In this document: positions 35,155 through 46,078 of the stretch, one piece after another
Layout: each line of letters opens with the position of its first letter
Position numbering within the stretch: position 1 is the stretch's first letter
NCBI GenBank assembly: GCA_009760855.2
Contig: WPIO01000002.1
Span: 12,370,501-12,434,500, forward strand
DNA length: 64,000 bases
Direction: 5' to 3'
From: Cristatella mucedo
Lineage: Eukaryota; Bryozoa; Phylactolaemata; Cristatellidae
Made by a program: the position numbers and the translations under genes
Notes under the pieces: model-generated
What the model was told of the DNA's origin: nothing
What the model saw: only the letters and a program-made list of their open reading frames with translations
Databases searched by the model: none

Positions 35155-35395
35155 TACGCAAAGTTCATAGAAAGAGACTTAGTTCTCTTGTGGAAGCTTA
35201 CGACGGCTTTTGCGTTCGAACGAGTGACCTCGAATGTGTTGCGAGCTTTAGTATACTCCCAAGCATATTACAGTATACTTGTGCATGCTCGTCTTAGCAT
35301 GATAACATGCAAGTCTTTAACCCTTGGTTATTGATTGTCTTGCAGCGAGTTGGAAAGTACGTGGCTATAGAGTTAGTTCTCTTGTGGCCCTGTGC
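35155..35395 (+). mobile_element. Two diverged LINE 3' ends
   Basis: AAAGTTCATAGAAAGAGACTTAGTTCTCTTGTGG (about 35160-35200) and AAAGTACGTGGCTATAGAGTTAGTTCTCTTGTGG (about 35352-35388) are two decayed copies of the tail hairpin in the same orientation, about 190 bp apart. They may be a duplicated segment. Confidence 0.5.
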
Positions 35396-35885
35396 AACTG
35401 ACGCATTACCATCATTAAAACGCGTGCGTGCCCTTTACTTCTGGCTCCTTAGGCCACATATTGATTGGGCTACCAGTTAATACTAAACGAAGCTTCAATG
35501 AGAGCGTGGAGCTGTGCTTCATTTGTAAACTTCTCGCCTTTGATGTAGATTTGCCACCGGAAGTTAATCACTGCTGTCACCCCCAGCGCACACAATTACC
35601 TGCTTCTTAGTATCCTCAGTATTACTCTAACTAGATTGAAGACTGTCATTGTTTTTAGTCCTGGAACAGCTACCGCTACACTTGGATTCAAATATCACGC
35701 ATCTGCACGCAGATCAATGAGCTCTCAATCAGCATGCACCCTACATTCAGTCAGATGCTCACTGGCAGTGAGCACTATTCCTGGATTATTCAGGATAAGC
35801 CATTTCCCGAAACTAGCTCTACGTTAGCCTGCAATTCGCTTAGTTTCTCTTCCTTGTCTGCTCTTTTATTCGCTGAGGACTTTAG

Positions 35886-36392
35886 CAGGAGCTTCTCCGA
35901 ACCTTTAATTTTGTTGACGATAAGGCTGAACAAAAGTTGTTTAATTTAGTTGAGCTCTCAGGCACTCAGTTCTTGGAGCAGTGTACGTCTTGCATCCGTC
36001 AAGACCGAAAGGCACGCTTCAGGTACAATGCTCTCACCGGCACTGGCGGAGCCAGGATTTTCATCTGACGGGGGGGGGGCACTGACCTGCACAATTTCTA
36101 TGTAGGGGGCGAGACCCTCACAGTTTTCATTTAGGCATGGCTAGACCTGAAATTGGTGAAAAATTCTAGCTCAAAATCACTTTGTTTATCAGACTCGGCA
36201 ATCGCTCATCGAACGGTATTAAGACATAATTTCGTCGACGTAATTTTGTCGACGATTTGCTGCCGGTCGGTGGGCGTAGGACTAGGGGACAGCCCATGTC
36301 GCTTCCTGTTGTGGGGGAAGCCCCCTACCCCTTTTCAGGCTCCGCCACTGCTCACCGATATATTCACAAGCAGTGAGACTAGCACAAGATGA
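35886..36392 (+). pseudogene. Unidentified coding-like segment interrupted by a MITE
   Basis: From CAG at 35886, preceded by TTTAG, which could be an acceptor, a frame reads RTFNFVDDKAEQKLFNLVE, then LEQCTSCIRQDRKARFRYNA up to the left target-site copy at 36033-36040. After the MITE the same frame continues from the right copy with LTDIFTSSETSTR to a TGA at 36390-36392. The composition is protein-like, and the insertion (310 bp plus an 8-bp duplication) preserves frame. Family not recognised. It may be an old transposon gene or a lost host exon. Confidence 0.35.
36041..36350. mobile_element. hAT-like MITE (310 bp) with 8-bp target duplication
   Basis: The left end CACTGGCGGAGCC (36041-36053) and right end GGCTCCGCCACTG (36338-36350) are inverted repeats with one mismatch. 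They are flanked by CTCACCGG (36033-36040) and CTCACCGA (36351-36358), an 8-bp target-site duplication with one change. CA(G)TGGCGG ends plus an 8-bp duplication are typical of hAT elements. No transposase is encoded. A run of G lies inside near the left end (36070-36080). Confidence 0.85.
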
Positions 36393-36624
36393 AGGTCCCA
36401 GCAATTGTCCACAACTTCTGACACCAAATTTTACGAACGCTCTGCAACAACTTCTTAACTGAAGTCCGAAGCCACAACCAAAGTCTACGTAATTGTGCTA
36501 GTTTTTGCCGACGATTGCTTACTAGTGGTGGAGCTGGTGCCTCGAAGCACGGCTAACAGTTTTAGTTGCTGCACCGATGCGCTCAGCCATGCCACCCGTA
36601 GCAGAGCGAGGCTGCAATCAATTT

Positions 36625-36797
36625 TGTGAGCAGTGATGGCACACCAGGTAAGGTGGTTGCTTTCACGACCTCGCACCCGAGGTCGTGGGTTCGAATCCTG
36701 CGGTGGGCAATCCTTTATTGCCGCTGCAAGCGGTGGTGATAGCCATAAAGGCTCTCTGTTGCTTTAGAAAAGAGGCTGTTAAATCAGCTCGCATATC
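36625..36797 (+). mobile_element. tRNA-derived SINE, family 1
   Basis: A box TGGCACACCAGG, hairpin CACGACCTCGcacCCGAGGTCGTG, B box GGTTCGAATCC, ATTGCCGCTGCAAGCGGTGG and 3' end AGAGGCTGTTAAATCAGC. It is the best-preserved plus-strand copy. Confidence 0.93.
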
Positions 36798-37424
36798 TCT
36801 TCTTAATAGCACCCTTGGCCTAACATAAAATCCCTACCGCGTACGCAGAAGAGACAATTCCACAGCCACACAGAGTGCAGGGGAGCAACATCTTCGGAGC
36901 ACTAGCCATAGCATAATACTTAAATTTAAAGAAAATCTGAATCATCATCACGCGAGTTGGGGCTTTCGATGCAGTTTTAGTACAGATTGTGACATACGAG
37001 GCTCCTAATCTTTGTGATTCAGGAACCGCTAGTAATCTCGAAATTTTCTTGATAGAATTACTTTGGCATCAACACATTCCGCCATCAAGCCTTTTAATTC
37101 CCAATAGCACTAGGTTTACCTCTTAGCTATAGCAGTAATAAGAAATGGTTTTTGTATAGCGCTCTGAGCGATCGTAATCTCCATCCAAGCGTTTTACGAC
37201 TCGGCTTTAGATCTCTGCAACAGAATCAAGACACACGGGCTAGCGCGTGGGGTCAAGCATGCAAGAGCAAGCAAGTATCATGCTTAATAACTTATGTTGA
37301 ATATCTATTACTCTTTCTAAGAACTCGCGCCGCGGTGCTTGAGTGGCAACTGGCTGAACTCAGTCGATGCTGGCCTTCTAGACCAGTTGTATTACTCACC
37401 TCTCAAATGCTTTGAATGAATAAT

Positions 37425-38350
37425 AATACTCTTGATAAAGCGCCCTCAGAGAACTCAATCTCTTTCTAGGCACTTTACATTTACATATTTTCTGCAAACG
37501 AAGCACGATTGAATGGTTAGTGGTATCACGCTTGATAAACAGCATGAATAACATGGTTAAGGGTGAGTGCACAGGGGCAGCATGCAAGCGTGGTTAGTGG
37601 CAGCATGCAACAGCGTCAGCACGAATAAGCACATAAAGGACGAATCACAGAGGCCCACTAAATGCTGTCATTAAATAGTTGCGTTTTAATGTCTTTTTAA
37701 ATGTGGTCAAGTCAGGGAATGTCATGACGCAAGTTTGGAGTGAGTTCCAAGCTTTGGGAGCATACGAACTAAATGCACGGTCTCCCAAGGATTTGAGGTT
37801 TGTACGAGGTATAGATAAACAGTTATATTCCGAAAAGCGGGTGGTACGATGCTTGGCCTGGTGGGGGAGTAGATCTGATAGGTAGGCTGCAGCCAAAGAA
37901 TGAAGAGACCTAGAAGTGAGCGACAAAACCTTGAAGTCAATCCGTTGCTTGATTGGTAACCAGTGCAGGTCGGCGAGAAGTGGTGTGATGTGGAGACTGC
38001 GCCGCTCGCGACAGACAAGCCTAGCTTCGGAGTTTTGCACCGGCTGTAATCGCCTGATTGCACATGCCGGTAGGCCAGCAAGCAGTGAATTACAGAAGTC
38101 GAGAGGGGATGTCACAATTGCATGATTTAATTTAGATGTGGTATCCCTGTCTAAACAAGCCCGAGTTCTAGCAATGTTATGTAGCTGAAAGGAGGCCGAC
38201 TGGATTGTGGGGCTGGATGTGGTCGTCTTACGAAAGGTCACTTTGGAACATGGCACCTAGATTTCGTGCAGATTCAGCTGGAGACATGCTGGCAGAGCCG
38301 ATTTTGAGCGTTAGCCTTTCCAGTCCCTGAATCACATTTGGTGCGAATGA
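37425..38350 (-). mobile_element. LINE (L2/CR1-type) 3' fragment with ORF2 C-terminus
   Basis: The minus strand encodes ERLTLKIGSASMSPAESARN, QLHNIARTRACLDRDTTSK, DFCNSLLAGLPACAIRRLQ, PLLADLHWLPIKQRIDFK and KAWNSLQTCVMTFPDLTTFK in two frames. The 3' UTR follows, then a tail hairpin at about 37435-37485 and AATAATAATACTC. It is collinear with 51150-52060. The 5' end of the copy is near 38350. Confidence 0.9.
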
Positions 38351-40000
38351 TTCCAAGGTTTGGCCGGGCACACCTGAACAATTGCAGAATTCTGACGAAG
38401 ACAATGCTATTGAGGAGCACGTCGTCACACGTTCGCAGTAGTCATCTGAGGCAGCAGGTACATTTTTAATCTTCGTACACGTTATGCCGCGGATTTTCAT
38501 GAAAGCGTGTAATGGTTACACCCAACGTCCTGCTCTTCAGCAGCTTCGTGTCCTTCCTTTTCTCACCCTTTTCTCACTCAGCTCATTGTTGTCAACGTCG
38601 CCTGCAATGGCTGCACAGCCATTTAAGCCCTCTAGGGCGCTAGAAAGACTGATTTACCGCTGGCAAGTTATTTTGGATAGCTATGGCAACGTAATTCACC
38701 AGCTTCGCATGTGCACGTTTTGTTTCCAGTATATTCGTTTGTTTTAAATTTAAACATTCAAAATTGACGCAACAAAGTAATACTCATAACTAAGGTAAGT
38801 AGGTCGATAATTACTGTCCTGTGCGGTCTTACGGAGCTACCGCGGGTTTAGGGCTTTTTGAGCTCATATTTTATGGAGGGTGAGTCGTGGCCTGCAGAGA
38901 AGGGGCAGTGGAAACGCGGGCGAAAGGGAAGGAAAGGGCGGTCACGTGAGCCGTCGCGCTGCGAGCCCAAAGCACAGTTGTTCTTGGGCTTTCGGCGTTT
39001 CAGTACCACCGATTGCTCGCTTTCGGGTCGTCGAACCGCATGCCTGTCTCGGGTAACCGCATTTAGCAGGCGTCCGGCAGCCGGAGACGTTTTCATTCCT
39101 CTTGCTGCCTTTTTTTAAACAGTGCCTTTGTGCTTGGCCCTTCCTTCTCCCCTCTCTCTTGTTAACATTAGCTCGACAGCTCACCTCTGCTGACGTTCAC
39201 TTGTGGTTGTCTGTGCTGCCCGAGTCCAGAGTCCTGAAAGAGGCCAAAGTTCAAAGGTGCCTGGAGCTTCGATTTGGGCTGTTGGACGCTGGAACTGCTG
39301 CGGCGAGATGCAGCATCAGTGCTAAGTCAAACTCAAAGGATAGCAAAATAAAATGTGGCTTCTGCTTCTTACTGTGTTAAAGTTTGGCACTCGATGCAAG
39401 TTACTTTTTATAATAACCTTTTGGTTGATCCACATCTGCTTCTCTAATGGTGGTTATAAGATACTTGGTGTTTGTCTGTTAATCTAGAGATGAGGGATCA
39501 CAAATTCAGATTTGGTCTCCTCAATGGGACCAGAAATGTGTTCACTTTGCGATTAGTGCGATGAAGATACATTTTCGTTTGATGTGTCGCGACGGCAGCT
39601 GATGGGTGTTCAGGTCAAATCGCTTCGAGAGTATCTCGAAGAATTCAAGAAGACCAAATAGCCCCGCCTCGAACTAGCTTCAAATCTTTTGGAGAGCATA
39701 CCTTTAGTTCTCATTCTTCCAAAGTCTGGTACGAACTCACGACTGATATCATGACACCCAATACTTGATTACATTTAAACAGAAGATGAAGATGTTTACA
39801 TTTCTCATAGCACTTGACGGGTCTGTGGACATTGACCTTAGTGCGTTTCTTACGTGCTGCTGTCGGTTTTATGTAATGTATCTCCGTCAGAAACTCCGCA
39901 AAGCCATAAAGACCCTGTGGGCGTTACGCAGGAGAGTTTTGTATAGCGCACTCACAGCCTAAGCGGCTTTCGGTACGCATTAAGTAGCCAGCAGACTTCG
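38350..40000. other. Intergenic stretch, no gene recognised
   Basis: A GC-rich patch at about 38880-39110 carries overlapping frames on both strands. None matches a known family, and splice signals are not convincing. Confidence 0.45.
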
Positions 40001-40004
40001 TCTC

Positions 40005-40260
40005 ACGCAACAAAGAGGAAGAAAGTGAGAAGCATAGCAGAGTCAGGAGAGCAGTCGAGGTAGTGCGTAGCGTGGAAGTAGGAGCTCACGACCGCTGAAC
40101 AGGATGAGCCATAATTGGTAGCAGGAGAGTAGTGGTCGTTGCGTAAGAATTGTGGAGGCGAGTTCCACAGTCTGTGACCTGCAGAGCTAAAGCTTCTGCC
40201 GCCAACGGCCTTTAAGCGAAGGAATGGAACAGCTAATTGATTGTCCATGCATGACCTGAG
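40005..40260 (-). mobile_element. Second non-LTR element, ORF C-terminus fragment
   Basis: The minus-strand frame has LAVPFLRLKAVGGRSFSSAG, then HRLWNSPPQFLRND. This is the general C-terminal pattern of CR1-like ORF2 proteins (R-K-xGxRSFSxAxPRLWNSLPxxLR). It differs from the main LINE of the window (FGDRAFSSYAPKAWNSLP), so it is a different family. Confidence 0.65.
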
Positions 40261-40324
40261 GGCACGAGGAGGTTGAAACCGGTGCAGCAGTTCATTTTCT
40301 CACCAAACCTTACGTGACATTCTT

Positions 40325-40415
40325 CATTTACAGAACACGTAAAGTGCCTAGAAAGAGATTTAGTTCACCGAGGACGCTGTGTAAGTGTCTTATTATTAGT
40401 ATTATTTGCATCATT
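40325..40415 (+). mobile_element. LINE 3' end
   Basis: GTAAAGTGCCTAGAAAGAGATTTAGTTCACCGAGGACGCTG, then TTATTATTAGTATTATTT. Confidence 0.8.
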
Positions 40416-41511
40416 GTTATCATCAGCCCCGGGTCGCACCTGCATGTACCCGATTGTTAGTTGCGAAAAGGGCTTGTCTCTAGCTAAGTAATAGAGTGTG
40501 TACTTTGAAAAGGTAATCTATTTTTCACCTGCTGACGCTTGGAGATCAGTCTTCGCTTGTCATCATGCTGTCAGTGCTTAACCTCCTGCTGTATTGGCTC
40601 TCCTGAATAATATGAGCACACGCATGTTTCGCGTCGACGAAGCCATTAGGCTCTAATGGCTTGCTTCTAACTCATCATCCTTATTTGTCATGACCAAGAG
40701 GCATTAATTTTTTAAAGACCCACAGTACTTCGAATCCTGGAACCAGTGGCTGTGAGCGAATACTATCGCTTCGGCCTTCATAGCTAAAGAACTACCCCGA
40801 CCAGGTCCCCTGTGCCTGGCTAGCAATAGTCTGTTCCTAACTATTTTAATCCGACGTAGAGTGATAGCCATGACGCAGCAATGCACTCTCGTATCTGCCT
40901 TGTGTTCCGAAACCCTTAGCTGGGGAGGGGCGGCGTTGGGACCCACCGAAGAGAATTTTTGGATTTTGGCAACCGCGAACCAAACGATGGCCGCCAGCCA
41001 CGTTTTCTCGGATCCTCAGGCAGATTTCTATCGTGGCACTTATCAACAGTACGGCTCGTCCTCAGCTGACCGCTGCGATGCTACGCCCGACGACACAGTC
41101 AGTCTACAATAATGCGTCCCGAGGGGCTGTCTCTTCCCATCGATCGCTGTAAGCGCTTGGCTAAAGCTGGCGCCACAAGATGCAAGTGAATTATGCGAAC
41201 GACGCGGACGCGGCTTGACACTAAAAACTACAGTACAGGATCGATCGAATCAGTAGCAGGCAGTAGCTTTGGGGAAAAAAGTAATTAGTAGAATGAGGAC
41301 CTCGGAGAACGCGGAGACCAGGCTGGGAGACACTTTGATTGTATCAGCCCAGTTACGAGTTACCCTTTCGTTTTCCCCAGCAGGCAAAGTGCATTGTGCA
41401 GTGCACGACCAGATATGACAGGGTACCTTCATCAAAACATCAACATCAAAAAAACAGGAGCAGCTGGAGACCTTGCAGTGAGGAAATCGTGTTATATATA
41501 TACATATATAC

Positions 41512-41517
<6 letters not shown>

Positions 41518-41572
<55 letters not shown>
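41518..41572. repeat. (TG)n microsatellite
   Basis: A pure TG run preceded by a TATACATA tract. The Cys-Val frames are artefacts. Confidence 0.97.
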
Positions 41573-41576
<4 letters not shown>

Positions 41577-41839
41577 TGTGTGCGCTCACGCGTTCGCGCG
41601 TGTGTCTACACGTTGGTAATAGAATGCGACCTCAAAGTTCAGATGCTGGGAGACTCAAAGCTTCCACGTCGTATTTTAATAACAGCTTCCTACGATCCGA
41701 CCGTGCATAGCCCATTATATCATATTCTATCTGACGGACAACCGAGATGCCAGCACCAAACCTGAACCTACCAATCAGCCACGGCTTCAGTTGACCAGAA
41801 CGAAATCAGTTTTTTCTCGATCGTTTCTTCTCGATCCCA

Positions 41840-42660
41840 GCTCCACAGTCAAATCTGCCTATTTTTAGCTTTATAATATTGCTGAAATTCGGGCATGTTT
41901 AGATAAGGATACCACATCTAAGTTGGTCCATGCATTCGTTACATCCCGCCTCGACTTCTGCAACTCACTGCTTACTGGCCTACCAGCATGTGCGATCACG
42001 CGATTGCAGCTGGTGCAAAACTCAGCAGCTAGGCTTGTCTGTCGTGAGCGTCGCAGTTGCCACATTACACCACTTCTCGCCGACCTGCACTGGCTACCAG
42101 TCAAGCAATGAATCGACTTCAAGGTTCTGTTGCTCACTTTTAGGTCACTTCATTCTTTGGCTCCAGCCTATCTCTCAGATATACTCCCCCATCAGGCCAA
42201 GCATCGTACCACCCGCTTTTCGGAATCCAACAGTCTGCAAATACCCCGTACAAACCTCAAATCTTTTGGAGACCGTGCATTTAGTTCATATGCTCCCAAA
42301 GCCTGGAACTCCCTTCCGACTTGCGTCACAACATCCCCTGACCTGACCACATTTAAAAAGAACTTAAAAACACACCAATTTAGGACAGCATTTAGTGGGT
42401 CCCTGTGATTTGTCCTTGGGGTGCTTATGCATGCTGACACTGTGCATGCTGCCACTAACCACATTTGCATGCTGACCCTGTGCATATCACTCCTAACCAT
42501 GTTATTCATTTTGTTTGTTTATCAAGCATGATTTTACTTACCATTCAATTGCATTTCCCTTTGCAGCAAATGTAAAGCGCTTAGAAAGAGATTAAGTTCT
42601 CCGGGGGCGCATTACTAAGTGCATTATTATTATTATTATTATTATTATTATCGGGAGTAC
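41840..42660 (+). mobile_element. LINE (L2/CR1-type) 3' fragment with ORF2 C-terminus
   Basis: It is very similar to 51265-52070. In frame: KLVHAFVTSRLDFCNSLLTG, HITPLLADLHWLPVKQ, FGDRAFSSYAPKAWNSLPTC, FRTAFSGSL and stop at about 42408. The 3' UTR follows, then tail hairpin AAAGCGCTTAGAAAGAGATTAAGTTCTCCGGGGGCGC and (ATT)n to 42652. One stop (WIDF to TGA) breaks the frame. It is probably the youngest of the truncated copies. Confidence 0.93.
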
Positions 42661-44590
42661 TGGTACAGTAGCATACACATGCACAGGGCACAGTGCCTTG
42701 CGCTGCTTCAAATGCGCCGGCTGGCAAAGGCCGGCCTGCTTGCTGTCCTGATGCCGGTCGACTCATTCCATACGGAGAAGCTGGCTCAGCGACACGTGCC
42801 GAGTGAAAGACTCTTGTCGAGCCTTGCTGAAAATGTACACCTGCGTAAAAAGAAGATCTGCTTTGACAATTTGGCACGCAAATCAAGAAGGTCGCATAGT
42901 GACTCGTGGCATCCCAGTTAGAATATACCAACTTTACACGCGCGCCCAGTAGCATGCCGGAAACTCAACTTAAGGCAGTGTGGACGTGCTTCCCTACGCT
43001 GACACAACTTAAACGAAAGCAACGCTTAAAGGGCCTAAATCTTTCATTGCCAGACATAAAAACTACGCTTACAGACTACTTCGGAAGATTGTCACTTAGA
43101 GTTTGCATGCGTCATTAGCTTTCGCTCTCTGTTGTCATTTGTCAATTAATACGGGCGTCAATTGGAAGTGGAGAGGCGAGCACTCAGACAGAGAGGTAGC
43201 GAATGCAGGCACATCAACGAAACTTTTATAAAAGTGAACTTGCAGAGTCAGAAAGAAAGCTGGAGATGGACGCGTAGATGGATTCGTAAACGGTGAGCAG
43301 GCGGTGCCGGAGAGACTGCGAAAGGAGACGTAAGCAAGCTCGCACTCGCCAACGTAGGTGCGGACTCACGCCCTCGGGCTCAACGAACTCGTGAGCGACT
43401 GGCAGTAATCGCAAGAAGCATGAGTCTTATGTACAGTTGGCCACTAATTCCGCTTCCGCGCTCATAGCGCGACGACATGGCTACGTCGCTTTAACTTTTA
43501 CAACGCCCGGCCCCCGCGATGCGACGAATAGGAGGAAATAAGGCTCGGCGTTTATCGGCTACTTTTTCTTTAGGCACGCGAGGGCTGTTTTTAACTGCTG
43601 ACCGCCTCCGATACCGTGGAGCTTTCGATACACTCGTAATTATCTCCGTAAGCACAGAAGTTTTTCATTACTTTACAACGTTACAGACTCGGCAAAACAA
43701 CAGTGTCCATGCGTTTTTATTAAACAATGTCTTTTAAAATGAATATAAATCTGCTTGTATGACGTTTCTTTGAAAGCGCCGGGTAGATCATCAGCCTTTC
43801 GGAGCGCAAGAAGGTTATATCAACATGTATATTTAGAGCCCTCTCCTGCCCCCAAGAAGAATGGCGGGCTTATCCTATTTATTCATCCTCATTGAATACC
43901 AAAGGCAGGCACCGCATTACATATTCGATTTCCACTATGAGAGTGCATGTTGTGGCTACATATGCAAATTATATCCCTACTTGACGCAAGACATGACACT
44001 CAACATTGCTGTACTGTCAAAGTAATATTAGAAATACTAGAGCCAGCACTCGCGACGTGCAAGGCAGTACGGGATTAGCTGGGAAACCTAGCTTCTTGTA
44101 CACATTGATAATCTCAATACTATACATTACATTTATAGAACATTGTAATAGATAAATATAGCTGCGTAGTATTCCATTTAGTTCATGCTACTCGTAATCC
44201 GTAGGTTTTACAGTAGGTAGCCGAGTACTTGCGGAGGGCTGCTCTACATCAGCCGAAGCCCAAATTATATGGTGAGTGTAACTAACTTTACGTAAGCAGG
44301 CATTATTTGAAAAACTCTAAAACGGGGCACGCTTCGGCTGCGGAATAAGCTCTACGTCGCAACTTTGAGCGCGCCATGTCGAGGTCCCAATCAAGCTTCC
44401 GGCGATAAAGCAACCGCGTCCCGTGCAACCAGTGCCTGGTCGAGCGCAGCACTGCGGAAGTCACCATAATTGTTAAAAAATAAAGAACTCAACTGAAAAA
44501 AACTACATTTTTGATTAAAAAATTCTAAATTTACTAAGCAGATAAACCCAATCAACATCCTGTGCTTACCAGTTATCAGCTTCCCCCGTC
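42661..44590. other. Intergenic stretch upstream of GRAF
   Basis: No gene or repeat recognised except short frames. The last few hundred bases should hold the GRAF promoter; no TATA box is obvious. Confidence 0.5.
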
Positions 44591-44595
44591 CCGGG

Positions 44596-44602
44596 CCGGA
44601 AG
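44596..44602 (+). promoter_or_regulatory. ETS-type motif upstream of GRAF
   Basis: CCGGAAG lies 71-77 bp upstream of the GRAF start codon, in a locally GC-rich patch. ETS sites are common in TATA-less animal promoters. A 7-mer match alone is weak evidence. Confidence 0.25.
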
Positions 44603-44672
44603 AGTCCTTCGGCAGCTTTCCCGAGATGTGAACCACCTATTTGGATATTAGCGCACCTAGTCAGACGCGAGA

Positions 44673-44826
44673 ATGGTTTTGCAAGCGCTAGAATTCAGTG
44701 ACTGCATGCTGGACAGCCCTCATTTCAGGGAGAGGCTAACCCTGCACGAGCGGGAACTCGACAACACCAGTAAAGCCATAAAAAAGCTCACGCAAGAGGG
44801 CAAGGAGCTTATCAGCGCTGCAAAAG
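44673..44826 (+). CDS. GRAF-type RhoGAP (ARHGAP26/10/42-like), coding exon 1
   Basis: This is the first coding exon of a GRAF family gene: 154 nt, 51 codons plus 1 nt, phase 1 out. The ATG at 44673 begins [20 protein letters not shown], which matches the human ARHGAP26 start [20 protein letters not shown] (from memory) almost residue for residue. It continues with [15 protein letters not shown] and GKELISAAK. The donor is AAAAG before GTACCT. This is the start of the BAR domain, the coiled, curved dimerisation module that binds bent membranes. PH, RhoGAP and SH3 domains should follow beyond the window. The frame runs on for 45 codons after the donor, but that part has no family similarity and is intron. 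GRAF proteins stimulate GTP hydrolysis on RhoA and Cdc42 at endocytic membranes. Confidence 0.96.
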
Positions 44827-46004
44827 GTACCTGCTCGTGTCGCCGCCGCGGACTCTATCGCTCTCCGGCCTCTGCGTTTCGGAATACTAGTGCATCCAGC
44901 CGGTGGCGGATGCCTTCCGAGTTGTGGCGGCCGGTGGCTGCTGTGCCAGAGCCCGCCATCTGAGCTGCTGCCGTCTTTGATACGGCTTCATCGGCGGGCA
45001 CCGGTTCCCCGGGCCTACCTAGCCCCGCTCGGGGTAGGCTGTCGTCAGCCGGATGGTGAACTTGTCGCGGAGCGTGCTTTCGCGAGGCATGCTTTTGGAG
45101 AGCTCAGGGAAGCCCAAGGAGATAATCTCCTCCACTGCTGGCTCGCTCGGATGCCGCCGAACTGATCTAGGCCGGTTTGCCGAGCCCCTGCACCTTCTGC
45201 CTGCTCGATTCGATCGTACAGGACAGAGTGGCTCTCTCACGCGCCAGTGAACCACATTATTCCCGCAGACTATCGCCCCCTTCATTGCTCTGCTGCTGCT
45301 GCCCGTGCGGCTACTTTGGCCCGACCTTTGGCGATTCCTGTGCTGCGTTTGCATGCAATCCGTAGCTGGTCGCTACCTGGTCGGACCTGGTGGCAAGCGA
45401 CCTCCGGGGGGGGGGGGTAGGGAATTATACCCAGAGTGGAGGATCGTAAGCGATCTCATGGTTAACAATGCGAACGGAATGGCATTTGCATCGGACACTG
45501 TTCACGAGGTAGGCTCACTGGTATGGATAGGGAGTCTTGTTTACTGTCAAACTGCCGGCACCCGCTTACTGATAGCTCCCATGTCGGTGTATTCGTTGAG
45601 CCCCCAAGTAAGTATGCGCATTGAGACTACGTTCAAGCATGTGTAACAGTCGACAATTGGGCAGGGTCGTGAGGGTGATCGCACTGTAAGCATGCCTCCC
45701 AAACGTGCACCGTTTGAAGGTATTAAAGGATGTAAGATTCTAGCGTTTCACCAGGCTGACTAAGATAGGAAATCATGCTAAGATTTGCAGTGGTGCCACT
45801 GTACTGTGTCGAATCCTCTGTGCATCCTCGGCTACTTTTTATGCATTCAGCAGCCTTATCCTATGGTGACCGTAAAATGTCGTGGTGCTTCTTACAGTGA
45901 GTGGAGTGCTGTCGCTTAAGATATCTGGCTGCCGCTACTACCCCTGTCAAAAACAATCACCTTCTGCACCTTCACTGATACTGTACTTGTGTAGCTGCTT
46001 TACT

Positions 46005-46078
46005 GGTAAAGCGCCTAGAAAGAGATTTCGTTCTCTGCGGGCTCTGTATCAAGTGTATTATTATTATTATTTTTCACC
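46005..46078 (+). mobile_element. LINE 3' end
   Basis: GTAAAGCGCCTAGAAAGAGATTTCGTTCTCTGCGGGCTC, then TGTATTATTATTATTATT. Confidence 0.85.

Noticed and set aside
44827-44963. Continuation of the GRAF exon 1 frame to a 96-residue ORF
   Set aside because: Family similarity stops exactly at the GTACCT donor and resumes in exon 2, so this is intron read-through.
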